Shown: positions 35,410 through 47,640 of the stretch, piece after piece
Numbering within the stretch: position 1 is the stretch's first letter
Layout of the letters: each line of letters opens with the position of its first letter
Origin: Annona cherimola
Taxonomy: Eukaryota > Streptophyta > Magnoliopsida > Magnoliales > Annonaceae
Direction of reading: 5' to 3'
DNA: 64,000 nt
Assembly (NCBI GenBank): GCA_030490835.1
Contig: CM059973.1
Span: forward strand, 64,670,008-64,734,007
Notes under the pieces: generated by a model
Database searches by the model: none
Seen by the model: only the letters and a program-made list of their open reading frames with translations
What the model was told of the DNA's origin: nothing
Translations under genes and position numbers: made by a program

Positions 35410-38400
35410 TAATTTGAAATGTGTGTAGGCATTGATGAGACACCTAGCACATTTAACATGAAGTTAAATGTCCATAAGTGAGATTTGAATGATAAACTAC
35501 TGGATTGATGGAAGTGTGCTTATTTTTGGAGCCATAATTTGTAAGAATAATTCTCATCATAATTTAAATATATTGGCGGAGCTTCAGGGTGAAATTTAAG
35601 TTTTAATCTTGAATATGAGGTTGCTAAGTTCTAAAATTTATTCAAAGGTTGGTTGAACAACAACAAGGGTGCAATATGGATCGTGAAAATCATTCCCCAC
35701 ATGTGGCGCAAAACGTTGAAAATATGAGCCTAGTTCGAGGCTCTATCAAACTAAGCTAGGGACTCATATCATCTGGCCTAAAAAGGATAGAAAGAGAGAG
35801 ATCAAGAGAATAGACTTGAGTTTTTATTGGGAAAAAGAGTGACCCATGAACATAAAGTTACTCAAAAAATCACAAGGTTGATGATGACTAAAGATCCACT
35901 ATTTAGAACTTTTACTTACAAGGAGTGCTAGCTACAAAGTTGTGTGGTTTTTCCTTGTTGTGACCTCTCTTTCATCTAAAAGGTGTTCCTTGATAACAAC
36001 TCTCAATCAAAAGAGCTACTAGTTTTAGTTTGCCTCTCCAACGAACGGATTCACGTGGGAGCATTGGCTCTAGTTTGGACTAACCTTAAGAGCATTCAAT
36101 ATCCAATCTTTGGTCCAAATTCTCTTCTTCATCCCAAACTTTCCAATGAAAATAATCCTAAACACCTTCCAATTTCCTCATAGAGGAATTAGGTTTCCAT
36201 TTTTAGAGGATTGAGTTCTAATCTTTGAATTTTGACCTCTACCACTCTTTCTAGGGCCAAAAAGCCTTACTCTAGAAGTGTGATGCTGCTTTTATGTGTT
36301 ACTTGATTGCTCGTGCCATAGGCTTAGCATCAAAAGGCGATTTATAATCATTTCTTCAAATCTTCTTTAAGCTGATGTATCTATCATCAATTTGTAAAGC
36401 ACAAACGAGGCTTGCCTCGAATAGCTTATCATGTCTTGAGTAAAATTTGCCTCTTCATCGTTAGAGTTGTCATTAACGTTGGGTATTGATGCTTTGTTTG
36501 AGGGCTATGATATTATTCAGTTTCCTTGGATGAGAAATAAGTTGATATTAAGGTGAGGTCATTGCAACCATTTGATCTTGCCTTCTTATGAGAGTCTTCA
36601 CTCTTGCACTTTGAGGGCGCGAGCCTTAAGAGCGCTTGAGCATGAGAGCCCTAGTCTTTAGGAATTTAACATTCTTAGTGATGTTATTAGTGATTCTTTG
36701 GGCTATAATGTTAGAGTTAGTTAGGAAAATGACGAAGGGGCCAATTGTGATCACGAAGTCATCCTCTGCTCGTTCATTTCTTAATTCTTCTAAAGTTATA
36801 GTGTGGTTAGTCCTTACTATTGCGTTGCCTATTTGGGCAACTTGTCACAATCATTGCTACTCTTGGTTTGATGATCGCATTAGTTCTCATAGTGTGAATC
36901 CTTCACTATTTAATATTTGTGGATTTCAAGTAAGCATGGACCTTTAATAAATCGTAAAACTCCTCACATTTCCAAAAATATTCTGGATTCTAGACAAGGG
37001 TGTTGGTTCATGCATTAGGAAGAAGTTTTTGTTCAAATCTCCTTGGTTTCAGCTCCTTTGACAATATGCTTTAGTCATGTGTTTTAACATGGTTTTGTGA
37101 AGGAACATGATTTATGACTTTTACATCAGTATCTAACATGTAATGGTGTGATTGGTATATGCCTTGTTTGCACTTTGTACGGATGATAATATCAAATTAT
37201 CATGGCCCTCGTGTGCAATGTGACTAAATAGATATGATTCTTATGTGGCATGTAGGGCATAACATTTGTGTGACAAGTGATTTAAGGCACATCAATGTGG
37301 GTCATTTTGTTATTTATGAGTTGAGATCTGACCATTGTGTGGCATGCATTTGGTTGTGCATGGCCCTTATATGGCATGTGGTTTGAGTTATATTATTATG
37401 GATTATATGTGGTCATATACATGCTTGTGGCTTGCGGTAATATAATTGTTAGGGCTAGTGAGAAGTCTAAGTTTGTATTGCATATAGCGACATGACATTC
37501 AAGATTATTTAACATGGTTTTTCGTAGTTCCATAGTTTTTGTATAAAACACCTACTCATTGAGTTAGTCCGGACTCATGTTTTTGTTATCGATATTTACA
37601 GGAAAACTATTATTACGAGTGTCTGGTTGCTTACTTGGTTATGTTAATTCCAGAATGAGGTGGATTATGACAAAATATAAGTGATATTAGTTTTGATTAT
37701 AGTCAATTTCAAATTAATGTATTTGTGAAGGTTATGTGCATGTATTATATGTTGAGTGGGAAGATGTACATAGTATACTGTGTCGTGTTGTACATTTATA
37801 TTTACTTCAATGAAGGGTTATATCCTTGTTTCCTATACTAGTTATGATGATGATATATAATAAGTTAAAATTATATGATTGTAGTTTATTTACGATGTGA
37901 TATGATTAAATGATATGCTAATTGCGGACATCTAAGATTGCTAAATGCTTTTCTATTACAAGAGATCCTTTGATTTTTAAACTATCATAGATCATTTTTA
38001 GATGTTGCTAGCTTCATAGATTAACAACACCAATTTGGTGTTTTGGTCAATGAGGCACTGCATAATTAGAGACCTATTTCACTCTGTACACACAAGTGAC
38101 TTGAGTTCCACCATTCGATTTCAATATGAAAAGTTATAGTGATACAATTAGTTCAATTATCTTCTCAATTTGTATTAAGCTTTGGGTGGGCTTGTGAATT
38201 AAGTAACAACTTGATTTACATCATTCTTAGTTTCATTACTATTAATACAAAAGGAAATACAAATAAAAATTAAATGAAAAGTAAATCAATTTAGCACATC
38301 TGCATGAGTAGCATCTCTTTAAATTACCAACAACTTATACCTTTAAACCTTAAGCAATAACAACTTCAAAAGATCTGCAACTTCAACTTTGCATTTGAGT

Positions 38401-39497
38401 TTCCAAGAAAAGAAAACACACAAGAAAACACGTAGAGTTTTTCACTCTTTCACCTGGGTATCTCTCTTGATGCTATTAAGCAATCATTGGAGGTCTTTTT
38501 GTAAGTAACATTTCCCTTGAAATGTGGCTTAAGAGATAGCAACCAGAAGATCATATGTTTATGGAAACTCTTTGAAGCTGAAATTTCTGGTGCCCAAAAA
38601 ACTTATGATGCTTTTAAAATAGTTAATATTTTTTACAGTTATCAACCTTTTTATGAAAACAATTAACCTTCTTGCTAGAAATCGTAGACTTTTCCCTTTT
38701 TCACGAACAAATTTAGAAGCTAAATCTTATTTTGAGTGAATGAATATCCACATCAAGTCCAACATAATTCAACTTCTACTTACCTTAAAAGTACATAATG
38801 CATATTTTTTCACAATTCCAAATTCATAAAGAATATCCTCAAATTCCATTCAAGATAAATATTGGTTTTCGCCACAAACCGACTTCTTAGATATCATTAA
38901 CATATGATAAGTAAAGGGATAATTTTACAAAGACACTAATCTCATCTTAACCACATATCCGAAAGAGAGCACTACGTGATCTTAATCACACATCAACCTG
39001 ATTAACTCAATTAAACACATTCCACAACAAGATCAGTGTGTCAAGCCATTTTTCATAATCAAAATCATCAAAAATGTAAAACACACAATCTGGCACTGGC
39101 TAATTCCCTAATTGCTTCATTGCCGATGTGAGTTGAAGAAGCTCATACTTACACACATTACCTCTAGCACTCTAGAACTCCAATGTAGATGTATTGCCTT
39201 ATAGCTTGCCTAATCCATCAAGCTAAACCCAATAAAATAAATTGTTGCTCATGCGTTGCATTAATTAGGGATAACAAGCACTACAATCTCTCTTTAACAT
39301 CATATAGCTACTAACCAATGTCAGCCATGTAATAATCTAATAAGATAGATTCAACATGGCTTCTTACTCTATATGTTTGATATGTTGATCCATTATTGAT
39401 GAAGAAGCCTGCTGCTATTGTTACACATTGAAGTCTTGCTACATTCATGAAATGCTATCATCCTACAACTTCATTGAATGCATGTTCTCTCGATTGA
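35410..39497. other. Long unrecognised stretch with weak LTR-like features
   Basis: The words gtgtggcat and atggcatgtgg recur at about 37250-37380, suggesting decayed tandem structure. Around 37545-37680 a segment reads ctactcattgagttag, with a ...gaggtggattatgac close, similar to the ends of some gypsy LTRs. The frame at 36636-36947 encodes a hydrophobic N-terminal segment but no family I know; the one at 35983-36183 is likewise unsupported. I see no host gene exon with confidence. Confidence 0.35.
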
Positions 39498-39513
39498 CCT
39501 TGCTTTGATACCA
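39498..39513 (-). other. Primer-binding-site-like motif of an LTR element
   Basis: On the minus strand this reads TGGTATCAAAGCAAGG, close to the plant initiator tRNA-Met primer site. Two bases away the plus strand starts tgatacgtg, which would be the LTR end (CACGTATCA in element sense). An LTR could extend right to about 40280, where tcgtgtatca gives a matching inverted terminus and a TATA-like stretch lies at about 39810. No second LTR was found. Confidence 0.5.
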
Positions 39514-40152
39514 GTTGATACGTGTTGTTGTCAAAAATATCAAATACCATTGCATCAATTAGGAATGAGTATGTAGAATAATGCAAAATATAAAAGAGAT
39601 AGCTTGCTAAAGATTTTTAATATGAAAAGAAAGTCATCATCAGTTTATAATACCTTCTTGAAAAATTACTACAAAGGGGAGAGCATTTTCACTATACTAC
39701 AAAGAAAATAGTACATATAATGAATTTGCATAATCTCTATAGAGTATTAGAAGTCTCTAAAGGAGGGAAAAGTTATACAATGAAGAGAGAAGGGAAGAGC
39801 ACATATATAAATTTGTGCCTTTTCTTAGTATTCAGAAGAAAAGATGGTGCTGCCTTAGCAATACTATTTAGGTGTGAAGGGGCCTCATGAGAGAGTGTGT
39901 CTAGTTGGCTTTTAGAGCTGCTACATCTTTTCTTTACATGGCTTTGATCTTTTCTCTCATGATTATGGTGGTCCTCTAGGTGGTTTTCTCAATAAATCAA
40001 CAGCGTTTGCAAACTTTCTTAGATAGCTTCATGCATTGTTGACACTTGCTTGACATGCAATGATATACTTAATTGGTTTTGGCTCACACCTTAGTAGGTG
40101 CAATAATCATCTATTGACATTTGTCAATACCAAGTGGGGTTTGTCTTGAGGA

Positions 40153-41100
40153 TGTTGGTAGACACATGTTACCTTGATGTTGTGTTTGCATAGATGTCAG
40201 ATGCTTAGGTACTGTGTGTTAGGTGTTTGGGTTCCGAGACTAAGCACTATAACTTGGCTATGCTTTAAGTATCGTGTATCAGTGGAGTGCTTTGTCATTA
40301 GTAGGTTTTGACTCAATCATATGAACTTTTATTAATGATTCAATGGATTACAATCAACTAATCAACCTATAGAGATTGATCTACAGTAAAGACCAACAGA
40401 TTGAATGAACAATGATCTCTAAAGAGATGGATTGTACTACGAAGACTAACAAAATTTTCTCTCCCTCAAAGAATTTCTAGATCTCAATGCTACCTACTCT
40501 CTTCCTCTTTATGACTAGGAACTAAAGCAAATATCCATGTCATCTTTAGAAATTCACCTCCCTATTTATTAATGCAAATACGCCAATCTATTCTCTGACA
40601 AGTCATTAGTCATGCCACTTGTCACCTTTCATAGACCACTGATTAACTAATCATTAGTAAATATGTCAATCTATTTCTCTCACAAGTCATTGGTGATGCC
40701 ACTTGTCACCCTTTCATAGACCACTGACTACTAATCATAGTCCCCTCTTCTCAATAACGTTCCATTTTCCCATGACCATTAGCTGAGTTGGCTTCCACCT
40801 CATCCATTCCTATCAATTTTCATATTCAAGAAGTGATATTTCTAAACAAAATAATGAAAACGGAGTTAAGCCAACTAAGGCTATCTCAATTGTTGCTGTC
40901 TATTCATGGTTTGAAATCCATAGTTGTCATTTGGCATGGATTTTTGTAACCCCTTTGCATGTGTCCCCATGGTAATGAGGGTGCTTATATGACTTGTCCC
41001 CCTCAGTATGGGGGTATTTATAATATGTCCTCTATGCTGAGGGGTTGTGAATAAAACTGATTTGTATTATTAGATATCATATTTGTATACAGTACCAACA
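40153..41100. repeat. Candidate LTR with TGTTGGTA...TACCAACA ends
   Basis: The block begins tgttggta and ends taccaaca, a perfect 8-bp terminal inverted repeat typical of copia LTRs. In minus orientation an ATAAATAGGGAGG TATA-like box lies at about 40560. The 5-bp flanks (gagga and aaaaa) do not match, so it is either truncated, rearranged or a chance boundary. It overlaps the possible LTR starting at 39516, so at most one boundary set is right as drawn. Confidence 0.4.
40567..40738. repeat. Two-copy tandem repeat, about 80-bp core
   Basis: The core caatctatt...ctcacaagtcatt, continuing gatgccacttgtcacc and atagaccactga, occurs twice in a row (about 40572 and 40666), about 94 bp apart, with few differences. 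It lies inside the candidate LTR. Confidence 0.75.
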
Positions 41101-42195
41101 AAAAAGTAAGAATGAAGTTATAGTTGGATATGAGGCCAAGTGGATTGAAGCAATTAAAAGAAAGTTTTCTAGAGAGCTAATGACTTTAATTACACTGTAG
41201 GTTCATTTGACTAATTTCTTTTGAACTTTTCTCTTACATAGTGTGCTAAGTTGGAGATATTGTATTTAGGTAAAGAAAAAACTAATGATGTTATTATATT
41301 CCCTGAACAGTTGTGTTAATTTTATATGTTAGATGTTATAATGATGGCATTGTAATGCAAGTTTATTTATTTTTGACGTGATTTTTAGTCATAGACAAAG
41401 TCTATTCATTACAACAAATTTCATTTAAGTAGTTAATTTTTGGCTAATGCAATGTATATTTGGTTGCATTAGATATATTTTGGATGTAGTTAATTATTTA
41501 GCTAGGAATAATTGGCTGCTTTTGAGTGGTTGTATTTGCTTAAATGCAGTCATTTTTTTTACTTTACATTAAATATAACTAAAAGTACATTTAAAGTATC
41601 TAATGAAATTTTCTCGCAAATAGAAATCAATTGATCAAAACGCAATCAAATTAAAATGTGGCAGCTAAAAGTTGTTCACATGCACTGCATTTTTCTGGTA
41701 GTTCCCGATTCATAATCCACATAAATTTTACTTGCTGTCACGAAGCTTATTACTAATAGCAAGAATTAGAGAATTATGTATCACGAATTTGAGAACGTAT
41801 TACAATTTCCTTGGATTTCAGTATGCATTTGCATTGCACTCTGCAATTGCATCCACAACCACGAGTACAGGACAAAACTCTGTTGCAAAAAAAAAAAAAA
41901 AAAAATACATCGCAAAACGGTCAGCAGTGCGCCTGCTGACAATAATAAGATTTTCGTGGTGGGCCATGAAAATGCCTGTCGCCTGATACCCGGGCCCTTC
42001 AATCCTGCTCACTCTTCAGCACTTTTCAGAAAGAAAAATCTTTACCTGTAAGTAAAATGCATACGTAAGAATTTTTTTTTTTTTTTTTTTAAACTTATGA
42101 TGATACTTTTACAAACAAGAAAAAAATTTCTTACTCATGGTGATGTTTTCATAGGCAAAGAAATTTTTTGTTTCTTATAATAATGTTTTGGTAGC
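41101..42195. other. Non-coding stretch with homopolymer runs
   Basis: Contains an A run at about 41886-41904 and a T run at about 42070-42090. Overlapping open frames at 41732-42051 on both strands run through these homopolymers and have no family similarity. Around 41425-41480 the sequence tcatttaagtagttaatttt, continuing with ggctaat and atatttggttg, matches 16570-16615 next to duplication copy A. Confidence 0.4.
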
Positions 42196-42198
42196 TAA

Positions 42199-42472
42199 AG
42201 ATGTATTTGGAAAGTGATAAAAATTTTGGATGAAAAACTTTTAGTATAAATGTTTTTAAAATAAAAAATAATGTGATATAATAAAAGTAATGATGAATAG
42301 TAAACAAAATAAAGTTAAAAGTAAGTAGGTAACTTGTATGAGTAATTATGTACAAATGGTTGAAAAGTAGAATAATTATATAGAAAAATATAAAAAAATA
42401 ATTAAAACATAAAGTAGTTGTGGAGAGCAAAAATTTTAATTTGAAAAGTCTTGTAATTACAGAAACACACCC
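42199..42472. mobile_element. PIF/Harbinger (Tourist-like) MITE, about 274 bp
   Basis: Flanked by TAA (42196-42198 and 42473-42475) and ending aaacacaccc. It shares order and wording with 13788-14079 (gataaaaattttt, aatgtgatata, gttgaaaa, aaaaatataaaaaaataatt, gttgtggagag). The left terminus agatgtatttgg is degenerate relative to the GGTGTGTTTGG-like end. Confidence 0.65.
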
Positions 42473-42735
42473 TAAATTAAAACTTACTCGCCTAAACACA
42501 AAAATTGTGAACTATCGACAACTAAATTTCGTTTTAATGATTGTTATATGAAATATGCTAAACAGAGCTTTAATATTTTTCTACATGAATCCACATAGTT
42601 ACAATTTTACAGTTTCACAAATTTATATCAGTTTACATGATATTTTTTTAACATCTACATGCATATGCATATGGATTTCAAGCTCATAATTATTTAAAAA
42701 ATTTTAAATTTTATTTTTTTAAAGCATGTTTAAAC

Positions 42736-44031
42736 CAATGTTGTCAGAACCGAACCGGTGATTGAACTAGTAAAGGAACTGGTGAACCGGTTCGAACCGA
42801 TTCGAACCGATGATGTCAGCATGACATATTTATGATGTCATAAATATTATATTTTTAAAATTTAAAATAAATATATTGATAAAATTATATTTTTATTAAA
42901 TCCTAAATATATATGTTAGATTTTAAAAACCACAATATAAGTACAAAACATGCTTGAAGAATTTTTAACAATTAAATAACTTATAATAATATAAAAATTA
43001 AGAATATCTCCTATGTTCAGCAAAAAATGAAAATTAGAAGTCTATAAACCATTAAATTTAGATATCATTTAATTAATTATAATATTTTATTAATTATATT
43101 ATAGTTTTTATTTACTACATTAATTATGTGCAGAATTTTGTGCTATATAATTAATTATGAGAGTGATATTAATTCCATGAGTTGCATATTATTTTCATAT
43201 GATTAATTAGAATATCTGATTATATGAAGTATTTTTGAAGGCCTAAAATTTCATAAAATTTTGAAGATATGGGAGTCAATAATCCTCAGTCTTGTAGAGA
43301 TTTTTTTTAATTACGTAAGATTTTAGGATTATTTAATGACATAATTAATATTATAAGATTGTTTAATAGCATAATTGAATTATTGATAATTTGATATTAT
43401 AAGAGACGCACGCAAAAAATTAGGTAGAAAAAATTATGTATTAATGATTATGTACGTGTCCCGCGAAAAGAGGATTTTTGACGAAAAGTAAACCAGATAA
43501 TATAGATAACATTGAATTTCATAAATAAAAAGTTTCATATATGTTTTCAGTTTCTTTTTTTTTTTTTTAGACTAAACTGGGTTAAATTTTTCCACTTATA
43601 ATTAGTCACTAATCAAATTGGATATTTCAATTGGGACATTTCCAACCAATCTTAAATGATAAGTCCCGTACTTAGATTACCTATACCATGTACTACAGTA
43701 TATGATGAAACATGCAATGGAACGTTTTTTTTTTTTTTAACCAAATTGCCTGGAATGCGGATGACTTCAGTTCAGAATTCGGATGGAGCACAGTCTTAAC
43801 AGTCGTGCATTTGGCCTTCGCAAGATTGTCAGAGGCAAACCTTATTCTCCATCTTCGGGCGACGTATGCGTGGCAGCGCGCGCTGGCGAGCAGGCGACTA
43901 TTCGTCCGACCAGTCGAATTCCGGTCCAACCGACGGTTCGGACGATTTTTCGTATATGAACCGAACCGCACCTAATCAAACCGAAAACTGGACCGGTTCC
44001 CGGTCGGACCGGTCCGGTTCTAACAACACTG
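42736..44031. mobile_element. Non-autonomous hAT-type element, 1.3 kb, 8-bp TSD gtttaaac
   Basis: Left end caatgttgtcagaaccg; right end in reverse CAGTGTTGTTAGAACCGG. Both sides are flanked by the identical 8-mer gtttaaac (42728-42735 and 44032-44039). The subterminal parts are rich in aaccgg/ccggttcg words on both sides. The middle left is very AT-rich; 43690-43980 is much richer in GC and has open frames on both strands (43693-43971 and 43712-43975) with no recognised domain. No transposase. The target-duplication length and termini indicate hAT. Confidence 0.88.
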
Positions 44032-44609
44032 GTTTAAACTACATTGTAAGATTTTATAGCAATTTAGTGGGTAACTGGATGAAGCTGATGCAAAATTTAT
44101 GTAAAAGTATGTTTTTTCAACATATGACGTTAAATATTAGACTGAATAATTTTGTGATATTTTCACTTGGAATTAAAAATTTATTTATAGTTGCCACTAT
44201 ATATGTATGAAAATTACTTAATTTTTAAAAGTCGATTCTTATACTAAAAGAAACTACTAATCAAAGAAATAAAAAAATGAATGAGAACATGCGACCTAGT
44301 ATTATTTTGCTTTTTTTTAATGAAGGGTTTATGCTTTCATCTGAATAATATATATTATTATGATTGATTGTAGTAATAATAAATAAGATGACCAATTTCG
44401 ATTTTATTGAAGCTTTATAACATTCCTAAAATATAAAGTCTAAGGGTGTATTAATTTTTTAAAGCATTCAATTATTTTTATGAGAGATCCGTGAATAGTT
44501 CTTTTTTTTTTTTGTTAAGCAAACATGAAAAATTATACTACTCTTCCTAGATATAATTACAGATAAAATTCATTAAACTAAAAAAAAAATAAAAGCATTA
44601 ATATTAATA

Positions 44610-45030
44610 TTACAAGAAAATACACTTTATGTAACTCTTATTAGTAAGAAAAAAGTCTTTATTAGAAGAAAAATGCATACGTGACAAAAAGTTTTTTACT
44701 TACAATGATATTTTAATAATAAGAAATTTTTTTGCTTATCGTAATGCTTTCAGAGGCAACCATATTTTTTTGCTTGTAATAATGTTTCAAAAATCGAATT
44801 GAAATTTCTTGGCAAAATACAAAATTATAAATTATTGGCAACTGAATTTCTTCTTAATAATTGCTACATGGTATATACCACAAATTATTAGCAACTAAAT
44901 TTTTCTTAATAATTGCTATAGGGAGAACATCACAAATTATTAACAACCAAGTTTTTCTTTAACGACCAAATTTTAACTTTTGCAAGGAAATTTTTGTTGC
45001 TAAAAATCAAAATTTGTTGTGTTAAGTGCT
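44610..45030. repeat. Short tandem units, CACTA-like context
   Basis: A unit of about 57 bp reading roughly acaaattatt(a/g)gcaactaaatt plus ttcttaataattgcta is repeated about three times (44825-44965). The left side reads ttacaagaaaata, near the CACTA end cactacaagaaaa. Repeats of this kind sit next to CACTA ends, but no matching second end was found. Confidence 0.45.
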
Positions 45031-45189
45031 CTTTAATTGGGTGGGTTGAATTTTTATTTGCCATGGTTTTCTTTTGTTGAATGTAATGAACTCCAAAATT
45101 ATCTCAGTTGTTGTGCAAATTAGAAGACTACCACATTGATAAGGAACTCATCCTTTAATGGGGTGCATAAAATTTAATTACACTATTTC

Positions 45190-46330
45190 CATCAAACAAA
45201 TATATATAGGGATATATTCAGGTGTAGCAAAGATGCACCTGAATTCCCATGTCGACACGCAATCTCACCGTATATCCGGGCGGGTGAAATCCCAGCCATT
45301 GATAATCGCTAGCACGTGTACACCGCTGTATGTGCGTGTAGCGAGTGTTAGAATAGGGCTTTTCGTTTTGCGGCCAAAAGGGGATCGGGTTTCCTTCTTT
45401 CCAACGCAGCCTTCCATCTCGCCTCTATGCTCTTCCAGTTGCCTCGTCTCCCTCGTTGTCTTCTCCGACCATCTGACTTGCCTCGAACTAACATGCAGTC
45501 GTTCAATCTATTCTTTGATTTTTGTGGGATTAATCCAAGTCGTGTATGCTTTTGAGGTGAGTAGGAGAGTGAAAGGCCGTTTGTAAGGATTTCGTTGGGA
45601 GGGAAATTGAAAATTTTAATGCTTAACCTGGTAAAAGTTATACTCCACTCTAAAAATCGCGAATATTTTTCAAAAAATATCATCGAGAATACAAGGCAAA
45701 AGTCGTTATTGCCTTCCATCTTGAGAGCTAGAAGGCGAATGGGGGTGCTGAGAGTCGATGTTGTGCTAACATAAAGAAAGACGATGGAGATTGGTTTTCA
45801 AAGACATAGGGCCGCCAAATCTGTGGTAGGGAGGAGCATAAGTGTTTGATTTTAACATTGTTGATGCAATGGTTGTCTCTGATCTTTGAATTGATGGCTG
45901 TTGTGTCGAATTTTAGTGGATTTTCTGCTCACAGATCTTGAAGCAAATGTCAGCTAACGGTGATCATGATTGCCAAAATTGGGGGAGTAGGGATAGATGC
46001 GGTTTTTGTGCCACCTTCTGGATGGTCGCCTCTAATTCTCTGTTCCAGGACATTGACAGTCAGGTAGGAGATGAAATGAGGTTTTTGTTCACCATTGAAG
46101 AAGAAGATGGGAAAGGTGTCGGGTTCGGTGTGGCTTTAGCTTTTTTGGTGCCGAAACAGTGAGAGAAAGCTACACGTCAGCTTGGATTTTTGGTTGTAGC
46201 AGTAGCCAACATTCAACCCCGAGTGATGCTCGTGGTAGCGTCTGATGGAGATTATGGAGTACCGTATTTTAGTGCTCTGAAAGTGTAATAAAATATGTGC
46301 ATATTCAATAGAATTCAAATTAATCCGTCG
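45190..46330. other. GC-richer unidentified block
   Basis: Base composition rises clearly against the flanks. Open frames at 45158-45586 (+), 45938-46162 (+) and 45348-45719 (-) encode no domain I recognise. The layout (UTR-like leader with ctcgtctccctcgttgtc, then scattered short frames) would fit a captured host-gene fragment or a decayed gene. The strand is undecided, so no CDS is called. Confidence 0.35.
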
Positions 46331-46837
46331 CTGATATGTGTACCAGTCGTGGCCAATTACTAGTTGTGGAAAAGTTCAAAGTTAGTTTGATGACATGTAT
46401 ATCTTTAATTTATATTAGCATACTCTTTTTTAGAGATATATATACTTGAATTTTAATCTGCTAAGTTCTAAAATAGCACCGTGAATTCGAAATCTCAAAT
46501 ATTTGCATATCAACGTGATAATGTAAACGGAAATGTAAAATCGGTATGCTAATTTCATTAAAACTTTTATCTTCTTCGTTTTCATTCAAAATCATAGTTT
46601 GAATTTTTCAAAGAAAAATGTTTCCATAATCACAATTTCAGTGAAATAGCACGCTAATATAAAATATTAGCATCAAATATTACAAATAAAGTTATATCTA
46701 AACCGCTATTATTTCCATCCTAAACATTATAAAAACCATCACAAAAATTATAGCATCAAATAATAAAATATACAATAGATATTAATTAATTTAATATATA
46801 TTTATAGAAAATAAAATTTACAAAAAATGAAATCAGC

Positions 46838-46935
46838 ATTAGAGGCACCGTGGTATTCATTCCAGGCATATACGCTCAAGGTCACAAGTTCGGCCCTTGG
46901 ACAGTGAACAACCCCGGACATCGAACCATAAGACC
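46838..46935 (+). ncRNA. tRNA-like (SINE head) sequence
   Basis: An A-box-like segment (ggcaccgtggtattcattcc) is followed about 30 bp later by a B-box-like segment (ggtcacaagttcggccc). The spacing fits a tRNA-derived polymerase III promoter of a SINE, but it cannot fold as a normal tRNA by eye. Tail and target duplications were not identified. Confidence 0.35.
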
Positions 46936-47169
46936 AAACTTTAAAAAATTTACAAAAATACTTTAAACCATGAAAGAATTTATTCTAAGAAAATAATTTG
47001 TATTAAATAAATCTATTTTTTATGTAATAAAATTTGAAATATTCCATTATAAATCATTTTAAAAATTAATTTTCAATATTGTGATAAAAATAGCTTCAAA
47101 TATAAAATTGTAAAAGAATTCTTAGTTTGGGACAATATATTTCATTTTTCCATTCAAATTAGCATGCTT

Positions 47170-47640
47170 AATATGTAACATTTGAAGATTTTATAAAATC
47201 ACCATGCTAATGTTTAATATTAGCGTGCTATTATTGATTCAATTCCTGATTGCTAAAAAAGTACTTAAAATAGCTATAAGAAAGATAATACATAAAAACT
47301 GTATACGAAATTCATATATGAGCATGCAAATTAGCATTTTGAAATTAGTGCCAAATTCATAAAATTATCATGCTAGTGTTTGATATTAGCATGCTATTAT
47401 TAATTCAACTCGTTCTTGTTTGGGTACTTTTTTTCTTATGGTTTTTTTTAGGTACTTTCTAGGCAAGGAGGACTTGAATTATATGAAATTCATACATTAT
47501 AATGCAAATTAACCGGAATGAGTTGAATTAATAATAACATGCTAATATCAAACATTAGTATGATAATTGTATCAATTTGGCGCTAATTTCAAAAATGTTA
47601 ATTTGCATGCTAATGTATGAATTTCGTATATGAAAATCAG
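47170..47640. repeat. Foldback cluster built from 'catgctaat' palindromes
   Basis: The arm at about 47305-47415 (cgaaattcatatatgagc to attcaactcgttc) is the reverse complement of about 47515-47632. A third related arm lies at about 47195-47265 (atcaccatgctaatgttt). The central loop holds about 100 bp. No coding content. Probably a foldback-type MITE with a partial extra arm. Confidence 0.65.

Noticed and set aside
36636..36947. 103-residue frame with hydrophobic N-terminus
   Set aside because: No family similarity, no splice or promoter support, and set in decayed repeat-like DNA; not called as a gene.
41732..42051. Four overlapping open frames on both strands
   Set aside because: They run through an A homopolymer and show no domain similarity.
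46838..46935. A genuine tRNA gene
   Set aside because: A- and B-box-like segments are present, but no cloverleaf arms or acceptor stem could be paired by eye; kept only as a SINE-like head.
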